Below are positions 24,219-32,932 of a stretch of 64,000 nucleotides of DNA, piece after piece. The notes beneath the pieces were generated by a model, which was given only the letters and a program-made list of their open reading frames with translations, was not told the origin of the DNA and searched no databases. Numbering within the stretch: position 1 is the stretch's first letter; every line of letters starts with the position of its first letter. The stretch comes from Anabaena cylindrica PCC 7122. GTDB lineage: Bacteria > Cyanobacteriota > Cyanobacteriia > Cyanobacteriales > Nostocaceae. A program made the translations under genes and the position numbers. The stretch spans positions 5,880,001-5,944,000 of the forward strand of contig NC_019771.1 in assembly GCF_000317695.1 (NCBI RefSeq), given 5' to 3'.

Positions 24219-26276
24219 CTAATTTGCTAATTGAGATTCTTGATAAATTATTTCTTGAAATTGGATCATATCTTTTTGCGGATCAGCGAGACTAACTTTA
24301 ACGGACAACTGTTCACCCAAATTAACAGAACGCCTAAAAGCCATTGGCAATTGCAAGCCTAAATCTTCTAAGAGAATTAATGCCAAGTTGCTATCTTCCC
24401 GCAGCCACATCAAAACTGTGATTTGCCATACTTGTTCGGGATGACGGCGTAAATATTCTAGAGCATAATATCTGTTTGTTTGTCGTTCCACCATTGTTAC
24501 TTCCTGGGTGGTACTGGTGACTGTCATCATCACTTCTTTTAGCTGTTCAGGGGAGAAGGGCAAAACTTCGCCACGCAAATGGGCTTTGAGTTGGAAGTGG
24601 GTGAGGAGGTCACTGTAACGACGAATAGGGGAAGTTGCTTGGGTGTATGTATCTAAGCCCAAACCAGCATGACGTACGGGTGTGATGCTCATTTCACTTT
24701 TGGGCATACAACGACGCATGGCGCAGGAACGGACAAAACCAGGGGGAAGTTGCAGTAATTCTTCTTCTGGTGGCAGTTCTGGTTGGGGTTGACCACGAAA
24801 AGGCAAGGGGATGTTATGTGTTTGTCCATAACGTGCGGCTACTTCCCCAGCGAGAATCATCATTTCTGCTACCAATTGCCGAGATGAGGAATCATCTAAA
24901 ATGTCAATGCTGATGTCATCATCTTTGACTTTGATCATTGCTTCTGGCATATTGATGCTGATGGCTCCTTGGTTATATCGCCAAGTTTTACGCCGTTTTG
25001 CTAAATTAGCGATCGCAGCAATTTCTGGTTCTGCTTCTACCCCTAATTCCAACATCTCATCCACATCTTCATAGGTGAGGCGATAAGTAGGCTTCATCAA
25101 GGTGGGATGAATAGAATAATCTTCTACAGATCCCGTTTGATTTAAAACTATCCCAAAACTGAGGGCGCAACAAATTTTCCCCTGTACCAAACTCATCGGG
25201 CCTGTTGCTAATACCTCTGGGAACATGGGAATCATCCCCGTAGGCAAATAAACAGTACTACCCCGCTTTCTGGCTTCTAAATCTAACTCATCTTCTGGTA
25301 TTAACCACCGGGTGGGGTCAGCAATATGCACCCATAGCCGTTCCTGTCCATCTGGTAGCAATTCCCAACTCAGACCATCATCTATTTCTGTAGTACTTTC
25401 ATCATCAATGGTGTATACTTTCAGATGAGTTAGATCCAGGCGATTTACATCCAAGTCAGTTGGTGGGAAATCTAAGCGTTGTTGCGCCACTTCTAATACC
25501 TTATTGGGGAACTGAACGGGAATTGAAGAACGACGCAGGAACAGGTTTTCATGGGAACTCCACCAACCCAAGTCGATCAATAGTTGAAAAGCAGCCTGGG
25601 GAGTAGCAGAACGTCCCAGCATATTCATGGTTTCTAATACTGGGGCTGGAGGCGGATACGCACGAGCTAAAGAGTCAAAATTTACTCCCATTCGCACGAT
25701 GTCCGCCATTAGGGCTGCATATTTTTCCAGTGTTTCTAAGCGCTGGCGATCCGGTCGTTGCCATTCTACACTTTCACCATTGAGTGCCTGTTCTACACGC
25801 GCTAAAAATTCCTGTTGTCCCTTAGCTTTTTGCGTCTCTACTTCAATTTGATGTTTACGTTCTGCTATTTGTGCCGCACTGCGAGGTTCATAAGCTTCTC
25901 CTTTCTGCTTGAAATAGAGTTTGTCTTCTGATAACAAGCAATGAGCTGCATAACAATGAACTGCTTCTGATTCGGAAAATAGCAGATTTGCCATTTTTCC
26001 AGGGGTGATAGTTTCCCCGTCGTCTACTAATAGTTCCCAAGCCACTTCCAAGCTAGATGGATCTAGATAAGGGTTGACTTGCTCTAAAAAATTGGTAATT
26101 TCTGAGGGCTGATAACTTTGCCCGTTAACTATGTAAGTTAGTTGTCGAGGCGCGAGGCTGTGGGATTGACCTCGTTCATCTACCACAAACCAACGGGTCT
26201 TGCCGTCTGGACGATCTACTACGCCCAAACGGCGATCGCCTTGAACCCTAAATTCAACTAGCGTCCCCTTGTCCAC
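24219..26276 (-). CDS. RNase II/RNase R-family exoribonuclease
   Basis: 685 residues. An N-terminal RNA-binding region (MDKGTLVEFRVQGDRRLGVV, an OB/SH3-like start) and a helical part precede the RNB catalytic domain from about 275. Active-site Asp cluster in YTIDDESTTEIDDGLSW (about 285-301), then WVHIADPTRWLIPEDELD, RGSTVYLPTGMIPMFPE, and MMILAGEVAARYG. It degrades RNA 3' to 5'. It lies downstream of rpmG-rpsR on the same strand, separated by about 310 bases, a neighbourhood common in cyanobacteria. Whether it should be called rnb or rnr cannot be decided from sequence alone. Confidence 0.92.
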   Translation of the reverse strand: MDKGTLVEFRVQGDRRLGVVDRPDGKTRWFVVDERGQSHSLAPRQLTYIVNGQSYQPSEITNFLEQVNPYLDPSSLEVAWELLVDDGETITPGKMANLLFSESEAVHCYAAHCLLSEDKLYFKQKGEAYEPRSAAQIAERKHQIEVETQKAKGQQEFLARVEQALNGESVEWQRPDRQRLETLEKYAALMADIVRMGVNFDSLARAYPPPAPVLETMNMLGRSATPQAAFQLLIDLGWWSSHENLFLRRSSIPVQFPNKVLEVAQQRLDFPPTDLDVNRLDLTHLKVYTIDDESTTEIDDGLSWELLPDGQERLWVHIADPTRWLIPEDELDLEARKRGSTVYLPTGMIPMFPEVLATGPMSLVQGKICCALSFGIVLNQTGSVEDYSIHPTLMKPTYRLTYEDVDEMLELGVEAEPEIAAIANLAKRRKTWRYNQGAISINMPEAMIKVKDDDISIDILDDSSSRQLVAEMMILAGEVAARYGQTHNIPLPFRGQPQPELPPEEELLQLPPGFVRSCAMRRCMPKSEMSITPVRHAGLGLDTYTQATSPIRRYSDLLTHFQLKAHLRGEVLPFSPEQLKEVMMTVTSTTQEVTMVERQTNRYYALEYLRRHPEQVWQITVLMWLREDSNLALILLEDLGLQLPMAFRRSVNLGEQLSVKVSLADPQKDMIQFQEIIYQESQLAN

Positions 26277-26588
26277 AACTCTCGCACTTTATAGTAATTT
26301 TAGATTTTAGATTTTAGATTTTGGATTAAATGACTAGTAAACCAAGTTCCTAGTTATCTAGTTTAGGCTGGCGATTAGGAAAAAAGTAAAATTCTTACCT
26401 GTTTCCTGTTTTTTGTTCCCCATAACCTAACTCCAAATCTGTTGATTTTCAATTTGGAATGCCATTATTGTACACTCCCTTGGTGTTGATCAAATTTTAG
26501 ATTTTGGACTGAAAGTGAACGTTTAATTTCTATTACCAACGTTACTTTTTTTTGGATCATTATCCAAAATCCAAAATCCAAAATCTTC
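26277..26588. other. Gap with heptamer repeats between rpsR and the RNase gene
   Basis: Contains ATTTTAG heptamers at 26297-26324 and CCAAAAT heptamers at 26564-26584. No gene; the promoter of the RNase gene presumably lies here. Confidence 0.6.
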
Positions 26589-26804
26589 TTAGCCTTCTGC
26601 GTTGATGAATGGCAACAAAGCCACAATCCGAGAGCGTTTAATCGCTAATGTTAATTCGCGCTGTTGTTTACAGGTCAGACCGCTAATCCGCCGGGGTAGA
26701 ATCTTACCACGCTCTGTGATAAATTTCCGTAATAAATCAACATCTTTATAATCAATTGGTTCTCCTGGCTTGATTGGCGACAGGCGACGACGGTAGTAGC
26801 TCAT
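26589..26804 (-). CDS. rpsR: 30S ribosomal protein S18
   Basis: 71 residues: MSYYRRRLSPIKPGEPIDYK, VDLLRKFITERGKILPRRIS, GLTCKQQRELTLAIKRSRI. All S18 hallmarks are present. It binds in the platform of the small ribosomal subunit. It starts 2 bases after the rpmG stop, so the pair is co-translated. Normal length for cyanobacteria and plastids. Confidence 0.97.
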   Translation of the reverse strand: MSYYRRRLSPIKPGEPIDYKDVDLLRKFITERGKILPRRISGLTCKQQRELTLAIKRSRIVALLPFINAEG

Positions 26805-26806
26805 AT

Positions 26807-27001
26807 TTACTTGATTTCCTTATGAACAGTGTGTTTGTTGCAGTGGGTGCAGAACTTTTTCAGTTCTAAGCGACCAGTGGTGTTCCGACGGTTCTTGGTG
26901 CTGGTGTAGCGAGAAACGCCAGCAGAACGTTTGTCAGGGTTTGTACGACACTCGGTGCATTCTAGTGTCACTATTATGCGGGCACCTTTACTCTTAGCCA
27001 T
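26807..27001 (-). CDS. rpmG: 50S ribosomal protein L33
   Basis: 64 residues with the four zinc-ribbon cysteines: CTEC (about 15-18) and CTHC (about 52-55), so this is the zinc-binding form. NRRNTTGRLELKKFC is typical. Large-subunit component, first gene of the rpmG-rpsR pair. In view of the zinc locus in this window, the cysteine form means the ribosome here is a zinc store. Confidence 0.97.
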   Translation of the reverse strand: MAKSKGARIIVTLECTECRTNPDKRSAGVSRYTSTKNRRNTTGRLELKKFCTHCNKHTVHKEIK

Positions 27002-27044
27002 AATCTTACAAACAGTAAAGCCTGGAGAGAATTAACACAAATGA

Positions 27045-27608
27045 CTATCTTCTCACACTTCGCTGCAATTTTTCAACTAATCGTTTAACTTTTAAATCTA
27101 GCGAATAGCCACGTCGTGATGAAACGATGATAGTTCCAGCATAGCGGTCGTGCAGAGCCTGCCGCATCTGAGTATCTGATAAGGCGGCACCACAGTCAAT
27201 TCCTAAAGGAAGTAATAGCAGTATAGCAGTGGGATTAGCTATTATATTTGTCAAAGCGATAGATGTTAGCAAGGCATTAAAGCAAATAATCCCCTCCCGC
27301 TTCAATAATGCCTGCAACTGGGGGATTCTGCCAACTATTCTTTCACCTTCGACTTCTAAGATTTTTAAATCAAAAGCCCAACGCCCTAAACTTTGTCCAC
27401 GATTGTTGTACACCACTATTACCCGCAAAACTAGCCAAGAGAGAATAAAGACGCAAATTTGGACAAATTGAATTCCAAAATTATTGCTCCCTAGCAGGGA
27501 ACTAACTAGCCAGACACCAAGAATATCTATCCCCAGTGCCATGCCTCGACGGATAATTTCTGCCTTGGGGTAGTGTTTTTGGGGTACTTTAACGATGGTC
27601 ATACACAA
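27045..27608 (-). CDS. RDD-family membrane protein
   Basis: 187 residues (or 185 from the second ATG at 27602, MTIVKVPQ, which is equally likely). RDD signature: RRGMALGIDILGVWLVSSL near the start, and a second helix pair with RGQSLGRWAFDLKI. Four membrane segments in all, ending in a basic tail DLKVKRLVEKLQRSVRR. RDD proteins are integral membrane proteins, some implicated in ion transport; no specific substrate can be given. It precedes rpmG by 43 bases on the same strand. Confidence 0.8.
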   Translation of the reverse strand: MCMTIVKVPQKHYPKAEIIRRGMALGIDILGVWLVSSLLGSNNFGIQFVQICVFILSWLVLRVIVVYNNRGQSLGRWAFDLKILEVEGERIVGRIPQLQALLKREGIICFNALLTSIALTNIIANPTAILLLLPLGIDCGAALSDTQMRQALHDRYAGTIIVSSRRGYSLDLKVKRLVEKLQRSVRR

Positions 27609-27796
27609 TAAGTGTTTATGTTTAGGTGTAGGGAAATAATCATTGCTCTTATCTTTAATATTAAGGTCATAATTTAAGTAATTGTTGCATGAGTCTGTTT
27701 CGCAGTGGACACAAGCGAAGATAAGCGTTTGGTTGCAATCATCAATACTAAACAGGTGTTTTTACCATTTATTTGTATTTTTGAGGATTACCCACA

Positions 27797-28048
27797 ATGA
27801 CATCTATAGGCATAGCTGCTACTCAAATTTCAATCAGCACAATTATTCCTCTGCTGATTGCTATTAATGATCGTGATTATCTACAGTTTAAAGAATTGGA
27901 AAAAACCTTTGTTTCCCAGAATAACGTTGAAGTTTGGCAAGATGTTTTTAATTTCCGCATTTTACCAGCACTTGATCACCAATCTAAAAAATGGCTATTA
28001 GAAGCGTGGTGTGCTGAAGGAATTGTTAGTGTGAAGGATTTAGTTTGA
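27797..28048 (+). CDS. Conserved small protein, function unknown
   Basis: 83 residues with GAGGA about 9 bases before the ATG. MTSIGIAATQISISTIIPLLIAINDRD, then VEVWQDVFNFRILPALDHQS and KKWLLEAWCAEGIVSVKDLV. Helical and probably soluble despite a hydrophobic N-terminal third. I recognise no family. A hairpin at 28072-28102 follows. Confidence 0.65.
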   Translation: MTSIGIAATQISISTIIPLLIAINDRDYLQFKELEKTFVSQNNVEVWQDVFNFRILPALDHQSKKWLLEAWCAEGIVSVKDLV

Positions 28049-28071
28049 TAGTATAGCAGTCAATTATGGAA

Positions 28072-28102
28072 GTAGGGGTAAAGCGCAGTGCTAAACCCCT
28101 AC
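28072..28102. terminator. Hairpin between convergent genes
   Basis: GTAGGGGT (28072-28079) pairs with ACCCCTAC (28095-28102), with a further GCGC/GC inner pairing. It lies 24 bases after one stop and 37 bases from the convergent GH9 gene stop; a shared terminator is likely. Confidence 0.6.
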
Positions 28103-28139
28103 ACCTAAACCCTAATTCCAAAAAACTATGGTTTTCAAC

Positions 28140-31100
28140 CTAAACGGTTACAAAATTATTAATTCCTAGGGTTCCCGTTAAACCAGTTACTTCAATAATG
28201 GCATCAGCAGCAGCATTAAAACCAGCCGTAGCATCGTTAATAGCCACAAAGGTACGGGTTCCAAAGCTAAATTTCGCTGCAAAATTTGCACTAAAATTAG
28301 CTGTTGTTAATTTAGTACTAATTCCCGCAGCATCAAGAGTTGCAACAGTTCCCGCAGTAGTAAAACCAGATCGTGTATTAGTAACAAGAAATAAATCATT
28401 GCCAGTGGTAGCATTAAAATCGGTGATAATGTCAAAGTTATTTAAAAGAGAATTGGTAAGGGTTTTGTAGCTAAATCGGTCAGTTCCTACTCCACCAAAC
28501 AGGGTATCTTTACCAACACCACCAGTTAAGATATTATTACCACCATTACCCTTAATCACATTATTTCCGGCATTACCTGTGCCATTAATATTTGCAGTTC
28601 CTGTTAAAGTCAGGTTTTCTACATTAGTTGGTAGGATAGTAGTCACAGATGCAGTAAGAGTATCAGTTATAGTTGTCGTTACTTGTTTGACTGTACCCAA
28701 GCTGGCATTTCCAGGAGATGAAAGTGTCAGAGTAAAAGTTTCATTTGCTTCATTGAGGGAATTATTGAGAATGGGAATATTGATGATTTGAGTTTTTACC
28801 CCTGGGTTAAAAGTCAAGGTTCCCGTAGTGTTGGTATAGTCTGACCCTGCTGTAGCTGTACCGTTGCTAGTTGCATAGTTCACGGTAATAGTTTGAGTGC
28901 TGGTGTTAGATAGAGTAACGGTATAAGCTGCGTTTTGTGGACTGGTTCTACCTTCAACTATTGCCTGGTTTGCACTGAGGTTAATGGTGACAGATGGTGC
29001 TACATCATCATTAGTAACATTTCCTGTAACGGCAGTGGTTGTACCAACGGTGTAACCTGTGCCTGTCGCTAAAGTTAAAGCCACGGTTTCGTTAGCTTCA
29101 ACAGTGGTATCGGCTGTTGGGTTTATTGTTAGGGTTGTTGTACTCGAACCAGCAGCAAAAATGATGGTTTTTCCTGTTCCGGGTGTTGCCCCTGTATAGT
29201 CGCTACTGTTGGCTGTACCAGCAATGCTATAGTTAACGGTTAGGGAATTGGTGGTGCTGCCTGTGCGGGTGAAGGTATAAACTAGATTGCTAGTTCCATC
29301 TTCGGTGACGCTAGTTGGTGTTACAGCTAGAGTAATATTAGTATTCAACGGTTGTCCGTTAAGTCCATAAATACGTGCAATGGCACCTGTTAAACCTGCA
29401 TTGTAATCAAGGGCAACTTCGTTGGTAACATAGTTAGTGCGATCGTCTGAGTAGCTGTTATCGTTAGCTTGGTTGGGTCCACCTACCATTGCACCATAAA
29501 GGACGTTGCGATTAACAACTGGATCGTTAATGTTATTTGTCAGAGAACCGTGGGAACCACGATGATGGGGATTTTGAGGTGAATTATTACCAAAGCCAAC
29601 CATATAGCTACGTTGGTTGGGATTATCACCTAAAATGTAATCAATTTGGCTTTCTGCAAAAGTGGAATAAAGTTTATTTGGATCGTTCACCGTATCAGCA
29701 TACACACCTGCAACAAAAGCAGTATTTGCGGCGTAGCGAAGAGAACCCCACTGATTTAACCATGCCAGTCCACCGGGTGTGTATGTGACTCCTGTACCGT
29801 TTTTATTAGTCCAGAAACCAAGCCATTTTTCTACTTCAGTCCGATAACGAATGTTGGTACTTTCTTGGGCGAGAAGAACCATTGCACCATAGGATTTATC
29901 ATCCCATGTTTGAGTCCATGTACCTAAATTGAGATTTGTAGAGTAGTTTTCGGCTTTGCTAAGATAGGTTGTGTTCGCATTTCCTGCTGCTTTAGTTGCT
30001 TTGTACAGCCATGTTGCAGCCCAAATTAGTTCGTCGTTATATCCGTAGGAGTTGTAAAACTTGGCGGCATCGGTAATGGAGTCAGAATATTTACCTTTAT
30101 AGGTTTCGGCAAAGGCAAATAATTGAATAGCATTTTGTAGGAGACGATCAGCGTAAGTGACATTTGTGGATCGGAAAATAATTGATGCAGATGCTAAAGC
30201 TGCGGCTGCTTCCCCTGCCAGATCAGAACCTGGTTTAGTCGCATCTATTTTGAAGGCAGGGCGTGCCATGGTCATCTTTTCGGGGGGACCCCAAAAGGCG
30301 TGATCGCTATCGCCTAATCCTACCTGTCCCCAAAATCCTGTGGTAATGTTACCGTTGGTGACGTGGGCTTTGAGGATGTAATCGGTTCCCCATTTGATAG
30401 CATCCATGATTTCGTCTAGTTGTCCACTTTGCTGATAGGCGTTGCGATACTGAACAGCCCCCCAACTCAGCATTGTCATGGAACTAGCCATGGGAAAACC
30501 AAATTTGACATGATCTCCGGCATCATAGTAGCCGCCTGTTAGATCAACTCCAACATCTGCACCATCATTGAGTGCGGAATCACCACGCCAAGGAACTCGG
30601 TTTGTGGCTTCATTTAAGTTCCCAGAACGTTGGGCTTCATAAAATAAAATTGATTTCTCTAAAGCTTCACTATAATTAAATCCAACATTATTATTAATAT
30701 TACTGCTAATTGTGCCGATGACAGGGGTTGTATTTGCGATCGCATATCCGTTACCACTAAAGAGAGTGAGGATAATTGTTTCATCAGATTCCACAATGGT
30801 ATCTGGGATGGGATCAAGGCTGAGAGTGGCACTACTTGCACCCGCCGCAAAGTTAATAGTTCCTGTGGTAGTAGTGAAATTTGCTGCACCGTTTTGATTG
30901 TAGTCGGTATTCAAGGTGGCTGTACCACCAACTTTATAGTTCACTGTTAGGACGCTGGCTGTGCTACCTGTGCGAGTGAAAGTATAAACGAGGTTGGCAC
31001 TTCCATTTTCACTGACAATGCTAGGAGATAACGCTAGATTAATGACGGGAAGTGCAGTATCAATCAGAGTTATGGTTTGATCTGAAAATTGGATTTTCTC

Positions 31101-32687
31101 AATATCGTATAATTTATCAATTCCGTCACCATTGCTGATCAAATGAGTAATGGTATAAAGTCCATTGGAGTTACTCAGCTGATATTGAGAACGAGTACCA
31201 GCGTAGACTGCTGTATCATTACCTGCACCGCCGTAGAGGATATCATTGTCTGCACCACCTTCTAAACGGTCATCTCCTTGTTCCCCAAACAAGGCATCCT
31301 CACCTCTCCATCCTCTCAGGGTATCATTCCCTAAACCACCAAATAAGCGATCGCCATGATAGTCATTACCATCAATAACATCATTGGCATTAACTGTGTT
31401 AAAAATGAAGTCAGTTGCTTGCAGTTGAGTGTAATTAATCCCATTCAGCTGTAACTTGGATTCAAGTCCGTCAGCATAAGTTTTAATCAGCGCATTATTT
31501 TGTCCATCATTACTCAGGAGTATTTGCAGGGTAGCCCAATCAGCAATGTTAAGTTTTGTAATATCAACTTTGTCCTGTCCCCGAACAAAATCTATAACGA
31601 TATCATTATTGTTTTGATATCGCTGATATCGGTCAAAATCAAACACGAATGTATCGTTACCTGCACCGCCGTAGAGGATATCATTCTCTGCACCACCCTC
31701 TAAACGGTCGTTTCCTTGCTCCCCAAACAAGATATCCTCACCTCTAAATCCTTTGAGGGTATCATTTCCTAACCCACCGAATAAGCGATCGCCATTGTAA
31801 TCATCACCATCGATAGTATCATTGGAATTAACTGTATTGAAGATAAAATCAGTAGTTTGTAGTTGAGTAGAATTGATGCCATTGAGTTTTAATTGGGACG
31901 CATAACCACCATAATAAGTGGTAATTAAGGCATTATTTTGTCCATCATTACTAATGAGCGTTTGCAGAGTAGACCAAGCACTAATATTCAGGTTTTTAAT
32001 ATCAATTTTGTCCTGTCCCTGAACAAAATCCATGACTACATCATAATTGTTTTGATACCGTTCAAAATCAAATACGAATACATCATTACCCGCACCACCG
32101 TAAAAGGTATCATTGCCTCTCAAGCCCTGAATCACATCATTTCCTGAAGTTCCAGTAATAGTATCATTACCATTAGTGCCTGTAAAATTCTGCTGTTCTA
32201 CCTGAATGATTTGCCCATTTACAGCTATCGTCGTGTGATCATCCTCAGCCTTTAAAGCCTCTAAAATTTCAATATCCAAACTATAACCCTGTACTAACTC
32301 AGCAAAAATCGCCCCTTCATCTCCTGCGCTATCTGTTAAATTAATTTGAGCATCTATAAAATGTCCAATTTCCTCTAATAAAACCGCGTTAATAGTTGCT
32401 GTTGTGGCATTAGCAATAAGGATATTTGACAGATAAATCTTATTAGTGCTACTGGCATAAGCCCCATTAGCACCACCAAGAATGCTACTATCAACAATCT
32501 CAATTTGCGGAAGTTGACTAAAATCACCAGCTTGCCACTGTAAACGCAGATTTTCCGCGAAACTACGATTGTATTGCGTACCAAAAGCGGTATCGAAAAC
32601 CTGCCAGAAATTATCTAAACCAGAAAATGCGCTGAGTTGATTGTATGTCAGCGTCAGGGCAGCGTTTTTCCATGAAGTAGTAGCCAT
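28140..32687 (-). CDS. RTX/Calx-beta exoprotein with GH9 cellulase domain
   Basis: 1515 residues. Order: start MATTSWKNAA; a conserved domain with VLLEEIGHFIDAQIN (about 95-155); RTX calcium repeats (about 165-185, 285-340, 460-500; GGAGNDTFVF types); one Calx-beta domain (about 560-665); a full glycoside hydrolase family 9 domain (about 670-1100); two Calx-beta domains (about 1115-1325); C-terminal RTX. GH9 catalytic features are complete: DAGDHVKF (about 722), PHHRGSHG (about 1038) and YSDDRTNYVTNEVALDYNAG, fitting the family signature with its Glu acid. No Sec signal; RTX repeats point to type I secretion. It should hydrolyse beta-1,4-glucan outside the cell. AGGAG lies 10 bases before the ATG. 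Confidence 0.93.
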   Translation of the reverse strand: MATTSWKNAALTLTYNQLSAFSGLDNFWQVFDTAFGTQYNRSFAENLRLQWQAGDFSQLPQIEIVDSSILGGANGAYASSTNKIYLSNILIANATTATINAVLLEEIGHFIDAQINLTDSAGDEGAIFAELVQGYSLDIEILEALKAEDDHTTIAVNGQIIQVEQQNFTGTNGNDTITGTSGNDVIQGLRGNDTFYGGAGNDVFVFDFERYQNNYDVVMDFVQGQDKIDIKNLNISAWSTLQTLISNDGQNNALITTYYGGYASQLKLNGINSTQLQTTDFIFNTVNSNDTIDGDDYNGDRLFGGLGNDTLKGFRGEDILFGEQGNDRLEGGAENDILYGGAGNDTFVFDFDRYQRYQNNNDIVIDFVRGQDKVDITKLNIADWATLQILLSNDGQNNALIKTYADGLESKLQLNGINYTQLQATDFIFNTVNANDVIDGNDYHGDRLFGGLGNDTLRGWRGEDALFGEQGDDRLEGGADNDILYGGAGNDTAVYAGTRSQYQLSNSNGLYTITHLISNGDGIDKLYDIEKIQFSDQTITLIDTALPVINLALSPSIVSENGSANLVYTFTRTGSTASVLTVNYKVGGTATLNTDYNQNGAANFTTTTGTINFAAGASSATLSLDPIPDTIVESDETIILTLFSGNGYAIANTTPVIGTISSNINNNVGFNYSEALEKSILFYEAQRSGNLNEATNRVPWRGDSALNDGADVGVDLTGGYYDAGDHVKFGFPMASSMTMLSWGAVQYRNAYQQSGQLDEIMDAIKWGTDYILKAHVTNGNITTGFWGQVGLGDSDHAFWGPPEKMTMARPAFKIDATKPGSDLAGEAAAALASASIIFRSTNVTYADRLLQNAIQLFAFAETYKGKYSDSITDAAKFYNSYGYNDELIWAATWLYKATKAAGNANTTYLSKAENYSTNLNLGTWTQTWDDKSYGAMVLLAQESTNIRYRTEVEKWLGFWTNKNGTGVTYTPGGLAWLNQWGSLRYAANTAFVAGVYADTVNDPNKLYSTFAESQIDYILGDNPNQRSYMVGFGNNSPQNPHHRGSHGSLTNNINDPVVNRNVLYGAMVGGPNQANDNSYSDDRTNYVTNEVALDYNAGLTGAIARIYGLNGQPLNTNITLAVTPTSVTEDGTSNLVYTFTRTGSTTNSLTVNYSIAGTANSSDYTGATPGTGKTIIFAAGSSTTTLTINPTADTTVEANETVALTLATGTGYTVGTTTAVTGNVTNDDVAPSVTINLSANQAIVEGRTSPQNAAYTVTLSNTSTQTITVNYATSNGTATAGSDYTNTTGTLTFNPGVKTQIINIPILNNSLNEANETFTLTLSSPGNASLGTVKQVTTTITDTLTASVTTILPTNVENLTLTGTANINGTGNAGNNVIKGNGGNNILTGGVGKDTLFGGVGTDRFSYKTLTNSLLNNFDIITDFNATTGNDLFLVTNTRSGFTTAGTVATLDAAGISTKLTTANFSANFAAKFSFGTRTFVAINDATAGFNAAADAIIEVTGLTGTLGINNFVTV

Positions 32688-32731
32688 TGGGTTAAATCTC
32701 CTAAATGGTTAAATCAGTTTATTTACGGTTG
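32688..32731 (-). promoter_or_regulatory. 5' leader shared with the next exoprotein gene
   Basis: The 44 bases before the GH9 gene start match those before the 32933-37747 gene at 38 of 44 positions, including AGGAG and an AACCGTAAAT block. The rest of the gap (to 32932) shows nothing clear. Confidence 0.7.
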
Positions 32732-32932
32732 ATACTTGGGATAATATTTGTACGAATATATAGCAGGTGACAGAGCTAAAAGTCTTTTGGTGTCTAAGTT
32801 TTATCATTAGTTGATGTCCTAACTGCCTTGTCCGTTGCTATAGCTGCTCGAAAAGCAACTTACTGTTGCTGTAATTATGGAAGCATAATCCAGATTTAGG
32901 GTGCGTCAACCTGGTGTAACGCACCCATATAT

